Shown piece by piece: positions 50,085-62,079 of a stretch of DNA of 64,000 nt. The stretch spans positions 2,505,386 to 2,569,385 of the forward strand of contig CM022671.1 of assembly GCA_012295275.1 (NCBI GenBank). The letters run 5' to 3'. Position numbers and translations under genes: made by a program. The notes beneath the pieces were generated by a model, which saw nothing but the letters and a program-made list of their open reading frames with translations, was not told the origin of the DNA and made no database searches. Within the stretch, counting starts at the first letter, position 1. Every line of letters begins with the position of its first letter. The stretch comes from Chrysomallon squamiferum (lineage: Eukaryota; Mollusca; Gastropoda; Neomphalida; Peltospiridae).

Positions 50085-51165
50085 TTAGCCGGTGATGACA
50101 CTTGCGTCACATGGTCCTTGATGCAGAATTTTTACTTGATCTGTAAGACCGGACCTGTGAAAACAGAGGGCGGAAAAGTCCGAGTTACTAAATAATGTTT
50201 AACGATACTTCAATACAATTTATTATTGAAAATTACTAAATATCATCTATTCATTAATCTTCATTATCGTGTATTGGTGATAAAAGGAAAAAGCCGATGT
50301 CGTCATGTAAAGGGCTAGACGTCGATCATCAGCAAAATATATTTTACCAAATTTTATGTTGTTTACTGTTGTACGTTTTAATAATATAGTAATCTAGCAA
50401 CTGTATGTTGATGTATGTAAATTTTAGTAACAATGTAGAAGTTACAACTGCATATGTTACTCATACTGCAAGTTTTGGTAACGTGTGATAAAACCCTGCA
50501 TTTAATATGAATGAAAAAATGAATGAAAAAAATTAACGTGCTAATCAGAGCTAGCTAGCTGTTGTGAAGCACGTTATTTAATAACCATATTATGCCTAAT
50601 ATCCTATTTAACATGAATTTAATAACATCTCTCTCTGCATGTATTAACTGTATATATTTATGACTATCAGGTTTTCTAATCAATAATACGACTAATTGTT
50701 CTACATACACACAAAGCTGCCCCTTCATCATGCACTCATTACTGTAGGTCACGTGATCGGTTCCGCAGACAGGTGCGTATATTTTAGGACAAATGAAATT
50801 ACAGTGTAGCTTTGCAGTTTCGAAAGAACCAACAGCTGTGAAAAAAAAAAAAAAAAAAAAATATTTTTTACTGTTTTAAGTGTCTTTAAAGATTCTAAAG
50901 AAAATTATTTCAAAATACACCGGCTATGCGTTTAGGGCTCCACTGAAACTCTGACACAATAAATTGTTAATAGAGGGGGAAATCTATTACGAAATTGTTT
51001 GATTTTGTTTAATTGTGGCTTTATTTTTTTTTTTTTTTTTGATAATTTATATGACCAAATTCGTTGTGTTGTCTTAGCGAGAAAGCTTTGCTAAGAATAA
51101 TTATTTTGAGTTAAAATCAAATTATTACCTGTAACAAGAAGACAGAGAACAAGTGAAAGCTTCAT
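50085..51165 (-). CDS. Secreted Kazal-type serine protease inhibitor, 3 exons, 77 aa
   Basis: Minus-strand exons are 51165-51129, 50835-50709 and 50154-50085. Donors are ACAG|GTAATA and TGTGT|GTATGT; acceptors TTTTCACAG precede exons 2 and 3. The split codons (phases 1 and 2) join exactly. Exon 1 gives a signal peptide ([12 protein letters not shown], continuing AVGS). Exon 2 gives [31 protein letters not shown], and exon 3 completes it with VKILHQGPC and a short tail to TAA. Six Cys with spacing 3-7-10-6-15 and the PVCGTD..TYSNEC signature define one Kazal domain, with its last Cys on a separate exon. The second residue after Cys2 is Lys, so the P1 site predicts a trypsin-like target. In molluscs such inhibitors act in immunity, digestion or mucus; the role here is unknown. 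The gene is convergent with BICDL and divergent from NEK. The long poly-T before exon 2 is its pyrimidine tract. Confidence 0.92.
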
Positions 51166-51473
51166 ATTGTCAAAACGTAAACTTGGCTAATAAACTATAA
51201 TTCTGATAACAAATGTAAAAGGTGCCTTATCTTCATGTTTCAATAACACCTGCTTTTTACCAGATAATATTTATTTATCAATGAAAAACAGTTATTATTT
51301 CACATGCACAGTGCAACCTTTCATAAAATATTCATTTATCTTAAGATGCATTGTTAGCTGAGTAATAAGACCTATATTTTTATTCTTTATTTTATATTTA
51401 GTTACTTATTTTATTTTCCTTTTTTATTTATTTTTTTATTTTTATTTTTATTATTATTATTTATTTATTTTTA

Positions 51474-51524
<51 letters not shown>

Positions 51525-51921
51525 AATTTAAAATTTACAAAACATATTAAAATGCTAAAAGAAAATTACATGCATTAAAATTAACAAAACGATTAAATCA
51601 CTTGGAGTAAAAAAAAATAATAATAATAAATAAATAAATTATAATTAAATAATTACAAAACTCAGTTTCGCCCGAATTCAATTCAAGGGAAACAACTCTA
51701 ACAATGTGTCCAATAAAATTCCTGGATGTAAATAAAACCTTGTACCTGCAAACATTGAAAACGAGATTTAAAAGATTTTTATATATTCTCTTCCGAATAA
51801 ACGACGACATTCTAAATTTTAAAAATGTTTAGCAATATTTATTTCTTTAAAAAATTACAGTTTTTGACGATGTACAGAAAGCATTCATAGATTTGATATT
51901 AATTTAAAAAAAGATTAAATC
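51166..51921. promoter_or_regulatory. Shared upstream region of Kazal (-) and NEK (+) genes
   Basis: Start codons of the two divergent genes are 756 bases apart. The interval holds T-rich and ATT microsatellite sequence (51479-51523). No clear TATA or CpG island was seen. It must contain both promoters unless leaders are spliced. Confidence 0.4.
51479..51523. repeat. (ATT)n microsatellite between Kazal and NEK genes
   Basis: About 15 ATT units. Confidence 0.95.
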
Positions 51922-54900
51922 ATGAATGAACCAGAAAAATTATCGGTGGAAAGAAAAGTTGGACAAGGAAGTTTTGCAAATGTTTTTCACATAAAAAGAC
52001 AGTGTAATCATCGCTCACCTCGTGTAGGTTTCATTTTCTTTAATTTACTATTAAGTGTATAAGTAAAATATTTTGAATAAACTGAAATTTAAAGGTTTTT
52101 GGAAATTCTTATAAGTATTATAACTTTCTTGTCTACCATTGCCATGCAGTTTATTAGGTAAATAATTTCAGTTTAACAAATTAGAGCTGCCTCAAATCAT
52201 AAATTTCTCAAAATGTATAAAATTTTGATTTTCTTTTTAATATTCTTTCCTACAGTTAAATTTTTATGAGTATCTCTTGATACATTTTGCATCAATTTGC
52301 AAATAGTATTAATTTTTATATATCATTTTTCATCTAGTTTGAACACTTTGCTTTGAAAATAATTGACCAGGATCGGTTTTGTGAAGATGACCGCATCAAG
52401 TCAGTAACAGAAGCCCGTCTAGCGCTGAGACTAAACCACCAACACATCATCTCATGTTATGATGCCTTCCAGTTTGATTCCTTTCTCATCCTTGTCACAG
52501 AGCTTTGTCCTCAAGGAGACATGTATTGTTATCTAAACAATCGCAAAAAGATGTTACCCATACAACCAGTCGAGGAACTTCAGATTGTAAAATGGATTGC
52601 AGAAATTAGCAGTGGATTAGAGGTTATTTATTTTGAGAAATGATGCTTGAAAAATATTATTGTGATAATAGTGTATTAAAATTATTTGTTTAGATAACAG
52701 TGGATTGTATATTGTCATTTAAATGATACTGGATTAGATATTAACATTTATAATAGTGGTTTAGAAAATTAGATGTTGAATATGATTTAGATAAAGGTAC
52801 AGAAGATCTATTGATAAAGTGTTTAAATTGAGACATATTTTATTTTTTAATAGTTTTGTTTTCACTTCCATTTTCAGTATCTTCACAACTTGAAAATTTT
52901 ACATCGAGATATAAAAACAAAGAATATTTTTCTACAGGAAAATTTAACTGTTCAGATTGGGGACCTGGGTGTTGCAAAGTAAGAATATGTTTAGTCTTTT
53001 CTTTCTTTTCTTCTTTTTGTTTATTTGTTGTTAATGTTTCATATGTCATAAGTGTAATATTTACCTATAGTGTGATATAACTGTAAGTGTTGCATTTGTC
53101 ACAGAAATACTGTAACGTTTCAATATGACACAACTGTGTTATATTTGGCCCAGTAATAGTGTAATGTTTACATGTGACATAACTAAAGTGTTATATTTGT
53201 CAGAGAAATATTTTAATGTTTACATATGACATAACTGAAGTGTTATATTTGTCACAGAAATAGTGTAATGTTTACATATGACATAATTGTAAGTGTTATA
53301 TTTGTCACAGAAATAGTGTAATGTTTACATATGATATATATTTGGTATGTTCCCAAAACTGGCAGTCTCCAGATTATATAATCGGTGAGGTGTTATAATC
53401 CACTTCCAGAAATGGGAAAACTGGTGTGAGCAATTAAGGCCAATTTAGATGTGTGAAGAACAGATGGGGCAATTAATGAGATTAACCTTAATGAGCAGTG
53501 AAGAGCAGAGGTGAGCCGGAATAGAGATTGCAAGAAAATTAACATTTGGAGACATGAAATTAATGTTGTATCTCAATAAAATTTGGAGACAGGAAATACT
53601 ACCAATTTAGACATGTGGGGTTAACAAGATCAATTAAGAGAGGAAATACTACCTATATAAATACTGTACAGTCATGATGTTTGTTATGTTTGATCATGGC
53701 TGCGAAGGGAGAAATTTTGGACAGCTGAAAACCAGGTGCAGACCTCATACTTGATGGATATAGGTATGCACGGCAGATTAATAACAAGAATGGTACGGTA
53801 CCATGGTGATAAGTGTATTCGAGGTGCGTTGCCACCATGACTACTACACCAGATGGGACTGTGGTCAAGAGAGGTAAAGACCACATCCTTCCTCGGATGA
53901 GAGCGAAGTTGCTGTCCACCTACTGACCAACACCATCGGAAGTCCCACCGCACCGAAGAAGACAAGCACAAGCTCTTCCAGCTGGGACTGGAGTACGCCA
54001 CATGTACCCGGAACACGGCCTCCTACTTGTCAGCTTGCGGTGGAGTGCTTTCTGGAACATTTCTTGTGTAGAGTGTGACTGATTGTCCTACGAATTGTGG
54101 ACAAAATACAGTTTAACAAAAGTACATCAATTAAGGTGACTGAACACCAGTTAGTAAGGGTGAGCAATAAACTGTCAGAAATGGAACAACTGGCGTGTCC
54201 AATTAAGATGTGTTATAATCTCACTGCCAGATTCGGGAATGCCAGAATCGGGAATAAACCGTTATATTTGTCACAGAAATAGTGTAATGTTTACATATGA
54301 CATAACTGTTATATTTGTCACACCAGTGTTGTTTGTTTTCAGACAGCTAGACTTTACATTGGCAGAAGCAAACACTTTTCTTGGTACACCTCTCTATATG
54401 AGTCCTGAAATGTTTCGTTTTGAGCCATACAGCTACAAGGTATTTTTATTGTATGTCTATAAGGACTAAGTGTTTGTGTGCATGTTTTTATTTTATTTAG
54501 ATATATGTTTGTTTTGTATGTTTGTTTATTGTGGTACGTATGTATTTATCTGTGTTTGTGGTACTTGTCTGCTTGTGTGTGTTTGTAAGTTGAATACATT
54601 ACAGTTTGTTTGTATGTGTAAACATTGATTTGTAATTTTATATAAATGTATATATAGGCTTGTTTGTATGAAATAACTTCTAATATTTATTGTTAATGTT
54701 TAATTAATGTTTAATATTAATAGAAAGAAGATGTTAGTGTTGATTTATTGTTTGAAGTTGTTTCATATTTACATCTACAACAATTAATATCCACAGGCAG
54801 ATATTTGGAGTTTTGGTTGCTGTGTTTATGAAATGATGACTTTAGAATTTGCATTTGAATCTCCATCACAGAAAAATATGATGTACAAAGTTCTGCATGG

Positions 54901-57900
54901 AGAGGTGAGACTTAATCTTTCTTATTAACAAACAGTTTTCATTGGATTGTTACTGATCATTCACTATGAAGTGTATCTGGCTGAACTAAACAGTAATATC
55001 CAATATGGGTTTTGAATATAATTTACTGAGGTATACATCACATGTGCAACTTATGAAACTGGTTTTTTTGGCAGTTTTCTGTTCGTTGTTTATTTCAGGG
55101 GGTTTATTTTGTACATTACATCATTTTTAAAAATATCTCAAAAAGGACAACTCGTATTAACTGAAAATTATTAATCAAGCATTATATATTTCATTATTCA
55201 CATTTTCAGTTATAAACCACTAGATCTTATTATTAATTATATATAATATATTTTGCTTGGTGTTTACAGCTTCCTTCAGTTCCTTCCATCTACAGCACAA
55301 ATCTGGCTGAACTTGCTCAGTCGATGATGACAAATGACCCAGAGGACAGACCACGTGCCTCTGACATTCACAAAACAGCCAAGGTCTGCTACATTTTACT
55401 GTTATTGTTATGGAAGTGTGGATATTATTGTAGATAATAGTTGTCACAGTATAATTATTTGTGTAACATTATAGATTTAACAGCAACAATCAACACAAGG
55501 TATACCATTTATACATGATTTAGATGATTCTGTATTTTTATTTTTGTATGTCTAATAACATAGATGAAGAATATTAAACTGTAAATTTGTTTCACACCTT
55601 AATATATTTTACTGTTTTAATTTGTTAGATTTGTGGTTTTTGGATTAATGATGATATGTGAATGATCAAACTCAGTATTACAACAATATGGTCTAATCTT
55701 ATTGATTAACAGCAAATAAATTTTTCACATACATCTTCATACACACAGGGAGACAAAAATACACTAGTCATGAGGCAGTACACCGTGTATATATCAATAA
55801 GGATAAATCCTTCTGAAGCAAATGCTCTACCACTGAGTTACAGATTGTTACATAAAATTAAAAAATTTAGTTGTGTATATTAGTTGAAACTAGTTTTACA
55901 TTTGGTTTCAGAGTCTTTTGAAGAAACAGATTCCACCTCGACAGAGGCGCAGACTTTCATCTGATGTCGTTGACACAGTTGGTGATGTAAATTTGAGAGA
56001 CACGACTGCCAAAGTGACTGCACCAGATCGCCGTAGTGTCATCAGTGCACTGTTGGCTTACTTCAGAGAAAATGTTTCACTTGGAATTCACACAGGATTT
56101 CAGTATAATACTTTTGCTGATTCCAAAATTGGACTTTCAAAAACTGTCAAATCAATAACAAAAGCAGAATGTCATGACAACATTGGAACAATGTTTACTC
56201 GAAGTTTTGGCATCAGTCAACAGAACCATTCAAATGGTCAACATGACCATGGAAATAGTCAACAAACATTTGAAGCTGATAAACATAATTCTATAATGAG
56301 GGGAGACAAATCAGACTTGGACTCCAACTGTTCTATATGTAGTGTTGAAAGTTTTTTCTCTCAGAATGTTCTGTCTTGTTGTGAGAGTCTCACAAAAAGT
56401 GATGATGCTGAAAAAGACAGAGAATGTTTGAAAAACAATCCTCATGTTACATCATCTGTAGAGTCTCAAGTCAGTAGTGTTATAAGATGGGCAATGGAGA
56501 ACTTGGCATCATGTAATCCAGATAACTTGGCTGAAACATCCGAGTTAAACATTCAGACATCCTCCGATAACTTGGTCTGTATTTTTATGTCTTAATTACT
56601 GTAATTTGTTTATATAATCATAATGTAACAAGAGCTATATTGATATATAATATTATTATATTAAACTTGGTTCTTTCATATTTACTTATATATAAAGATA
56701 ATTTTGATGTAACCTATTATAACAAGGTCTGTTTTGCATTATGTTAGTATTTACCCTACAGATTGAGATCAGTTTTATTTTTATGACAAGGGCTATGTTG
56801 TTAAGTAGAATTGCATTATTAGATGGGTTTCTCATGTACTGAGGCTAATTTTATCTTACCCTGTTCTATCAAGGGCTACATTGAGACATAACAATTAAAA
56901 TGCATTATTGTTATTTTTGTTGTTGTTACTATTATTTCATTATATAGTATTAAATTGGATCTTTTATATTTAAAGTGTGGATGAGGGAAGTTTTAATTAC
57001 CCAGGTATAGTTGTATTGTTTCAGACAATAAAGACATTTCCTGCACACAACACATTTTTGAGCTACAGTTATACGTCCAATATTTAATAACAGATAACAA
57101 ACTTTTCTAAATTAGAAACAGATCATTAATATATACTACATGTAGATAGGAAAACTTACTATTGACCAAACTGTTTTGGGGAACTGGCTGGAAGGGAAAT
57201 CCTGAGATAATTACTCGTTTTTATATCTTGTGTAGTAATAAAATGAATAAATAAATTATTATATTTTACATTTAGGGTGATGACTCCAGAAAAAAGGTGA
57301 GAAGAAAGAAGAAGAGTTTTCTGAGAGGTATTTTAATTATTTTGATTTCATTATTACTGACAAGCTTGCTGTCTGAATCAAATTTACTGAGCAGTTTTCA
57401 TAATATGTTTTTTCTTTACTCACATATATGTATATATTAAAGTTTTATTTATTTATTTATTTATTTATTTATATTTTACAGCAGTATCAGAAAGGAGGAT
57501 GTCGAGTGCTGATGAGAAGAAGAATCAAACTGAAATCAAACACAGTTTAAATCACTCCAGAGTAAGAGACTCTCAGACTGATATATTTAATGCAGATCAC
57601 AAATCCATTATCCAAAATCTAAACAGATTTTCTTCTATTTATTTTTTTATCATTTTTTTGTTTTAATTTTGTTTTAATTTTTTAATTTTTTTATTATTAT
57701 TATTTTTTTTACATAGAGTATCACTTATATTATTATTTAATTTAATTTGTACATATTGCAAGTTTATTGAATGGTTTTTTTACAAATTCATTTATTATCG
57801 GAGGATTCTGAAAAGGGATAGTTAATAGAACTGTTGTTTTAGATGCAGCAAGTTGCATAGTTATTCTATTTGGGTTTAGTACTTGTTCCAGCCTGTGCAT

Positions 57901-59613
57901 ATATTATTATTATTATATTTTGTATTATTATTATTATTGTTATTGTTATTGTTATTTCTACTACTATTACTACCACTACTACTGCTACTTCTACTATTAC
58001 TACTATTATTTTTATTTTTATTGTTTTTGTTATTGTTATTTTAATTATTGCTATTACAATTATAGAGTGATTCAAATTTAAAGAGGAATGCAGTAACTCT
58101 CTACACACGAAGTCAAAAAGTGATATTCAAAAATTCTGAGATGGAAGAACTTGATATGGAATATTTGCCTCAAAATGAAGATGTTGAAAATACTGACACA
58201 GAAAAGTAAGTATTATTAAAATCTGAAGTTTAGTAAATGTAGGTATATGTATATATGCTTTATTTATACACACAAACATATACATTGCTCATACATATAT
58301 ATATACATATGCATTTATTTACACAAATACAAATACTTAAACAATATATATATATAACTGATCGAAAATCCCTTATCTGAAATTCAAAAATTCAAAAAGC
58401 TCCAAAATACAAATCTTTTTCTGAGCAGCAGAAATAATGATATCTTATAGTTTTCAGATTGTTTTGCTAGCCCTAACTTTAATTTATGCAAGAAAAATTC
58501 ATTCAAAATATTATATAAAAAATCCTGCTGAATATTTATATAGCCTGTATATGAAATATCAGTGGAATAGCACAGATGGGGTACAGTTGGTATTTTCTTT
58601 CATAATAATAAAAGTATATATATATATATATATATATATATTTCAGCAGGTATCAAGCATTATTACTTATTACATTGTATTTGACATATAATAACTGTTA
58701 ATATAGAATTGTTAAATATTTGGATTCTTTTCAGAAGGTGTGAAGAAGAGTTAGGTAAAGATTTGATATTTCGAGCCTGCCAGTTGGTTCAGCTTCTGTC
58801 AGATGAAAGCATTCTTCAAGTAAGATGTATTTTGTTATTTCTATTTATGCCTACTTTATTACATAATCATATTAATTCAACATTGGTAATCCACTATCTG
58901 AAATCTGCATACTTTTGAAAACCAACTGTGCACATGTGTTTGTATATGTAATGTATCATTTGTATAATTTTGGTACACATACATATAAAGTAATTTGTTT
59001 ATTACAAATTTTGTTGAAATTTTTCATTACAAGTAAACAGCAAAAACTATGTTCTGTGTCTGAGGGTTTGGATAAAGGATAGTAAACAGTTATATGTTTA
59101 ACTATTACATTAGATTACAGAATACTTTTATTACTTATCCATTTTATCAATTTATTAATGTTATTTTCTGTGATATGTATCTCTGTTATCTACACTGCAG
59201 TTACAGTATATTTGTTTAAGCATTCATTGTCTAGAATATATTATTGTTATTATTATTGTTTGGAGCTGTCTGTATTCAATAGGGTATAAGGCAGGTGTAG
59301 GATCAAAAGTCAACAGAGGTCACTGAAGCCATTGTTTCCACCATTTGTTTTTCAAAGTCTGTTTTATATGCATGAATGATTATGAATGTACTGAATTAAA
59401 TACCAAAGCAAAATAAAAAATACAAATCAGAGAACATTAATTATTTTTTATTTTATTTTATTTTATTTTTAATTATTATTTTTTTAGGCCCAGCTAAAAG
59501 AACTTCTTGGATGGCGGAACTACAAGAAATACAGAAAGCAGATTTTGAAACTTGCTCAACTTAAACCAAACACTGAAACAACAAAACAAGATGGTGTCAG
59601 TTCACAGGCATAG
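51922..59613 (+). CDS. NEK-family serine/threonine kinase, 12 exons, 650 aa
   Basis: Exons: 51922-52023, 52338-52622, 52878-52978, 54343-54439, 54797-54904, 55270-55383, 55912-56574, 57276-57327, 57482-57561, 58066-58205, 58735-58819, 59488-59613. All phases join; an in-frame TAA (51916) precedes the ATG. The kinase domain fills residues 9-265: glycine loop GQGSFANV (14-21), ATP Lys41 (FALK), helix-C Glu59, HRDIKTKN (138-145), DLG (158-160) and GTPLYMSPE (177-185). DLG for DFG and the HRDIK.KNIFL and GTP.Y.SPE patterns are usual for NEKs, closest by eye to the NEK1/4/5 group. The 380-residue tail is mostly polar, Ser/Asn-rich, with a basic patch (RRKKKSF) in exon 8. The end ([16 protein letters not shown]) recalls the NEK1/5 C-terminal LG.. 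helix. NEKs act on cilia, centrosomes and DNA damage signalling. A second donor at 57296 would give a shorter isoform. A 13-bp duplication (59602-59627) covers the stop. Confidence 0.92.
52640..52805. repeat. Diverged short tandem repeat in NEK intron 2
   Basis: GATAATAGTGGATTAGATATT-like phrases recur about four times at roughly 40-base spacing. Confidence 0.45.
53035..53345. repeat. Tandem repeat in NEK intron 3, unit about 52-55 bp (left block)
   Basis: GTTATATTTGTCACAGAAAT, AGTGTAATGTTTACATATGA and CATAACTGTAAGT recur about five to six times. The array resumes at 54259-54325 after a 0.9-kb insertion. Confidence 0.85.
53346..54258 (+). mobile_element. Insertion splitting the intronic tandem array
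   Basis: The tandem unit stops near 53345 and resumes at 54259. Near both ends lies a direct repeat of about 32 bases (CAGAAATGGGAAAACTGGTG at 53409; CAGAAATGGAACAACTGGCG at 54178). Inside are a TATATAAATA motif (about 53654) and a FLYWCH relic. The organisation suggests a transposable element of unknown class. Confidence 0.55.
53729..53926 (+). pseudogene. FLYWCH zinc-finger relic
   Basis: Read in one frame, the stretch shows [16 protein letters not shown], then a Trp followed by two stops (53807-53812), then [20 protein letters not shown]. This is the order of a FLYWCH zinc finger (GYRY..., W.C, ...C, ...GTVV.RG..H), with the first Cys position destroyed. FLYWCH domains occur in transposases and in host proteins derived from them; here the frame is broken. 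Confidence 0.65.
54259..54325. repeat. Tandem repeat in NEK intron 3 (right block)
   Basis: About 1.3 units identical to the left block: GTTATATTTGTCACAGAAAT and AGTGTAATGTTTACATATGA. It ends 17 bases before the exon 4 acceptor. Confidence 0.85.
55750..55850 (-). mobile_element. tRNA-derived SINE, minus strand, NEK intron 6
   Basis: On the minus strand TAACTCAGTGGTAGAGCATT, then TGCTTCAGAAGG, reads as a tRNA D-arm (box A with one mismatch) and anticodon arm. The rest is diverged and no box B is clear. Confidence 0.55.
57442..57472. repeat. (TTTA)n run before NEK exon 9
   Basis: About seven TTTA units lie just upstream of the exon 9 acceptor. Confidence 0.85.
58356..58605 (+). mobile_element. 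Mariner/pogo-like MITE fragment before NEK exon 11
   Basis: AACTGATCGAAAATCCCTTA, TCTGAAATTC and AAGCTCCAAAATAC follow the order of a well-known Tigger/pogo-type terminus (atccctTATCCGAAAT...CTCCAAAA). AGCCTGTATATGAAATATC within the body also fits, from memory. The right end is not clear. Confidence 0.45.
58885..59092 (+). mobile_element. Mariner/pogo-like MITE after NEK exon 11
   Basis: The left end GGTAATCCACTATCTGAAAT and the inverse of the right end (CTGTTTACTATCCTTTATCC) match in the ATCC..TATC..AAA core. It is about 205 bases long and non-coding. Confidence 0.5.
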
Positions 59614-60010
59614 CTCACAGGCATAGCTATACTGTAAACAATATTTATAAATAACATACTCTGTGAAAATGTATTAAGCTGGGTGAAAAGATGATTTTAT
59701 AGTAAAGTTTTACCTTAAGTTATAACTTAAAAACAAATGTGCAATCATCAGATACAAACAATAGAAATTGTTAGTAAAATAACTATCAAAAATTGGCAAT
59801 TTTATATCAGATTTAATATAAATGTTTTGATAGATATATGTGTGGTCATTACTTACATACAGAGGAAAATTATAGAATATTACTGATTTGCTGTAAAAAC
59901 GGCATATAACGTCTATACAAACGTTACAGTATGCTGTTTAAAAAGTTTAATATGGTTTAATATAAACTGATTTTGTATTTATATATGTGTGTGTGTGTGT
60001 GTAAATAAGT

Positions 60011-60016
60011 AATAAA
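60011..60016 (+). promoter_or_regulatory. Candidate poly(A) signal, NEK gene
   Basis: AATAAA about 400 bases after the stop; others follow at about 60056 and 60530. Confidence 0.35.
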
Positions 60017-60287
60017 TACAGTAAGAAGAAATAGGGCAATTTATGTGAGGTAAATAAATAAAGTGAAAATTCATGATGTAGTAGTTTCCCATAACAATAT
60101 GTTTAATAAAAATATGATATATGTATTTGAAAGCTATGTATAACTATCAGTTTTTGCCAAACATACTTTCACTTTTAACTTATTTGTCTCATATTACATT
60201 ATTACTTTTCTCTGATTAAATATGTTAAATTATAACCTTTTTACTGCATATTACACTATAACTTTGTCACTGCTGATTACACTATCA

Positions 60288-60319
<32 letters not shown>

Positions 60320-61251
60320 AAAATAAAATAATAATAATAAAATGTCATGTTCAGTTAAAAAGAAAAAGATATATTTTTATACGTTATGTTAAATAATTTT
60401 GTATATGTATTGGTTTTTCCAAATATGACTTATTATTTATTATACTTTTTTTTTTATTACTATTTAAACCAAAGAAACCATTTATTTAACATATATATAT
60501 TTAATTTGTTTGTAATGCCCCAGTATTTGAAATAAACAGAATGAAACAAGATGTGATATTATGAAGTGAGTGAAATATTTTTTTAAAACGTTTTGTGAAT
60601 AAAATTAATAAATTGTGCTTTTTTGTTATTTTTTGGAGGTGTGTGTGTGTGTGTATGATTTCAGACGTGCAGATAAGTATTGTACATATGTTGTAATGTT
60701 TTTAATTGAAAATCGTCTTCGTTTTAAAATTTCTTTCACAGTTGACATTAAATTAAATGGATAAATCTTCATAACAGGCATGTGGCTCCATGCTTTTAAC
60801 AACTGAATACCAATGTAGCCAAGACGTATAAACAAACAGTGTTCACTAACATTTGCTTAGACATTCTGTGCTAGTAACTATCTATTTAACAAAAATTAGA
60901 TCGTGATGAAGCAATGGGAAACTATTAAACTTATTAAACTTGAACTGTTTTTAATGGTTGCAAGTGTGGTGTATTTCTAGTAGTGTAATCCTATATGCAA
61001 AATAAATACTTTCATCTTTGATTTAAAATCATTATTAATCTTTCTTCTTTTTTTTTTCTTTTTTTCATTGTTTTATTTTTTTTATTTTTTTTTTTTTGTT
61101 ATGTTGTTATTATTAACTGGTCAAGTAAATCTGTGATATTCAGCATATGAGCAATGACGTTATAGTTTCAAGTATTGGTATGATAAGTGAACGTTATCTT
61201 ATATTATGACGCAGGCAATCCGAAATCACCAATCCTCTTCTTTTTTCTCTG

Positions 61252-61253
<2 letters not shown>

Positions 61254-61294
<41 letters not shown>
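61254..61294. repeat. Poly(T) tract, about 41 bases
   Basis: Uninterrupted T run, the longest homopolymer in the window. Confidence 0.95.
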
Positions 61295-61296
<2 letters not shown>

Positions 61297-61385
61297 ATTT
61301 TTTTCGCATGTGACATACCAGATTATTATTATTATTGTTGTTGTTGTTATTACAGACTATTTAATATTTAGGTAACAAAGATCTT

Positions 61386-61500
61386 GCCTGCATGATGTGT
61401 GATCGGTTTAAGATCGATTTCTCGTTACTGCTAATGTATTATAACAAAAGTCGTGGTTTGCGCAATTTTATCTGCTTCAGGTATATAAATTATTATAAAG
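61386..61500 (+). mobile_element. SINE head and core relic
   Basis: GATGTGTGATCGGTTTAAGA, TCGATTTCTCGTT, TATAACAAAAGTCGTGGTTT and GTATATAAA occur in the order of the mollusc SINE core as recalled, with a deletion between the tRNA-related part and the core. It shares motifs with the copy at 35970. Confidence 0.6.
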
Positions 61501-62079
61501 ATTATGTTCATTTTGTCATCTGTTCTCCTTAACTACTTTTATATGACGTACATTTGGAAAAGACAGTAGGGAGAACTGAACCAAAGCAAAATAAACTAGT
61601 ATTTGTTTTATCTGTAAAATGTCGGGCAAATCAACCAGACAGTTACCGTATGTCCTTGCGTTTGACGCCGTTAAAGTCGAGTATTAGAAATGTATTGTAA
61701 GTGTCATAAAATACGTTTCTTCCTTTCTTCCTTATTGCTTTTATTAATTCATTCATTTTCACCCCTACTAAATGTATTATGAGATATTGCAAACTGGCAA
61801 GAAGTTCTGCGATTTTGTCATTCTCTAAATTACTGTTACTTGCTAAATGTTTACATTATTAAATTGAATTCTTAAACCTATCTCTTGTGACAAGCTGTGA
61901 CCTAGTAAAGGTTATGTTCTAAAACAGTAAACATTACTGATACAATAGTTAAGATAACGAAATATGTTAGTGATCTCATCCTTGACCTTGTCAAGCATGC
62001 CTGTATTTTCTTTGAACTCAGTTTATGACTATTCTGTCCTAAACCTTTACAACAATAGATATCATTGGAAATAGAGCAT

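Larger units (their letters stand above)
60020..62070. other. Intergenic between NEK and the secreted-protein gene
   Basis: AT-rich sequence with TTTA and AAT runs, a 69-codon minus-strand frame (60626-60835) with no recognised domain, a poly-T of about 41 bases (61254-61294) and one SINE. No supported gene. Confidence 0.5.

Noticed and set aside
53653-54016. Minus-strand frames of 88 and 110 codons in NEK intron 3
   Set aside because: They lie antisense to the FLYWCH relic, whose plus-strand reading explains the sequence better.
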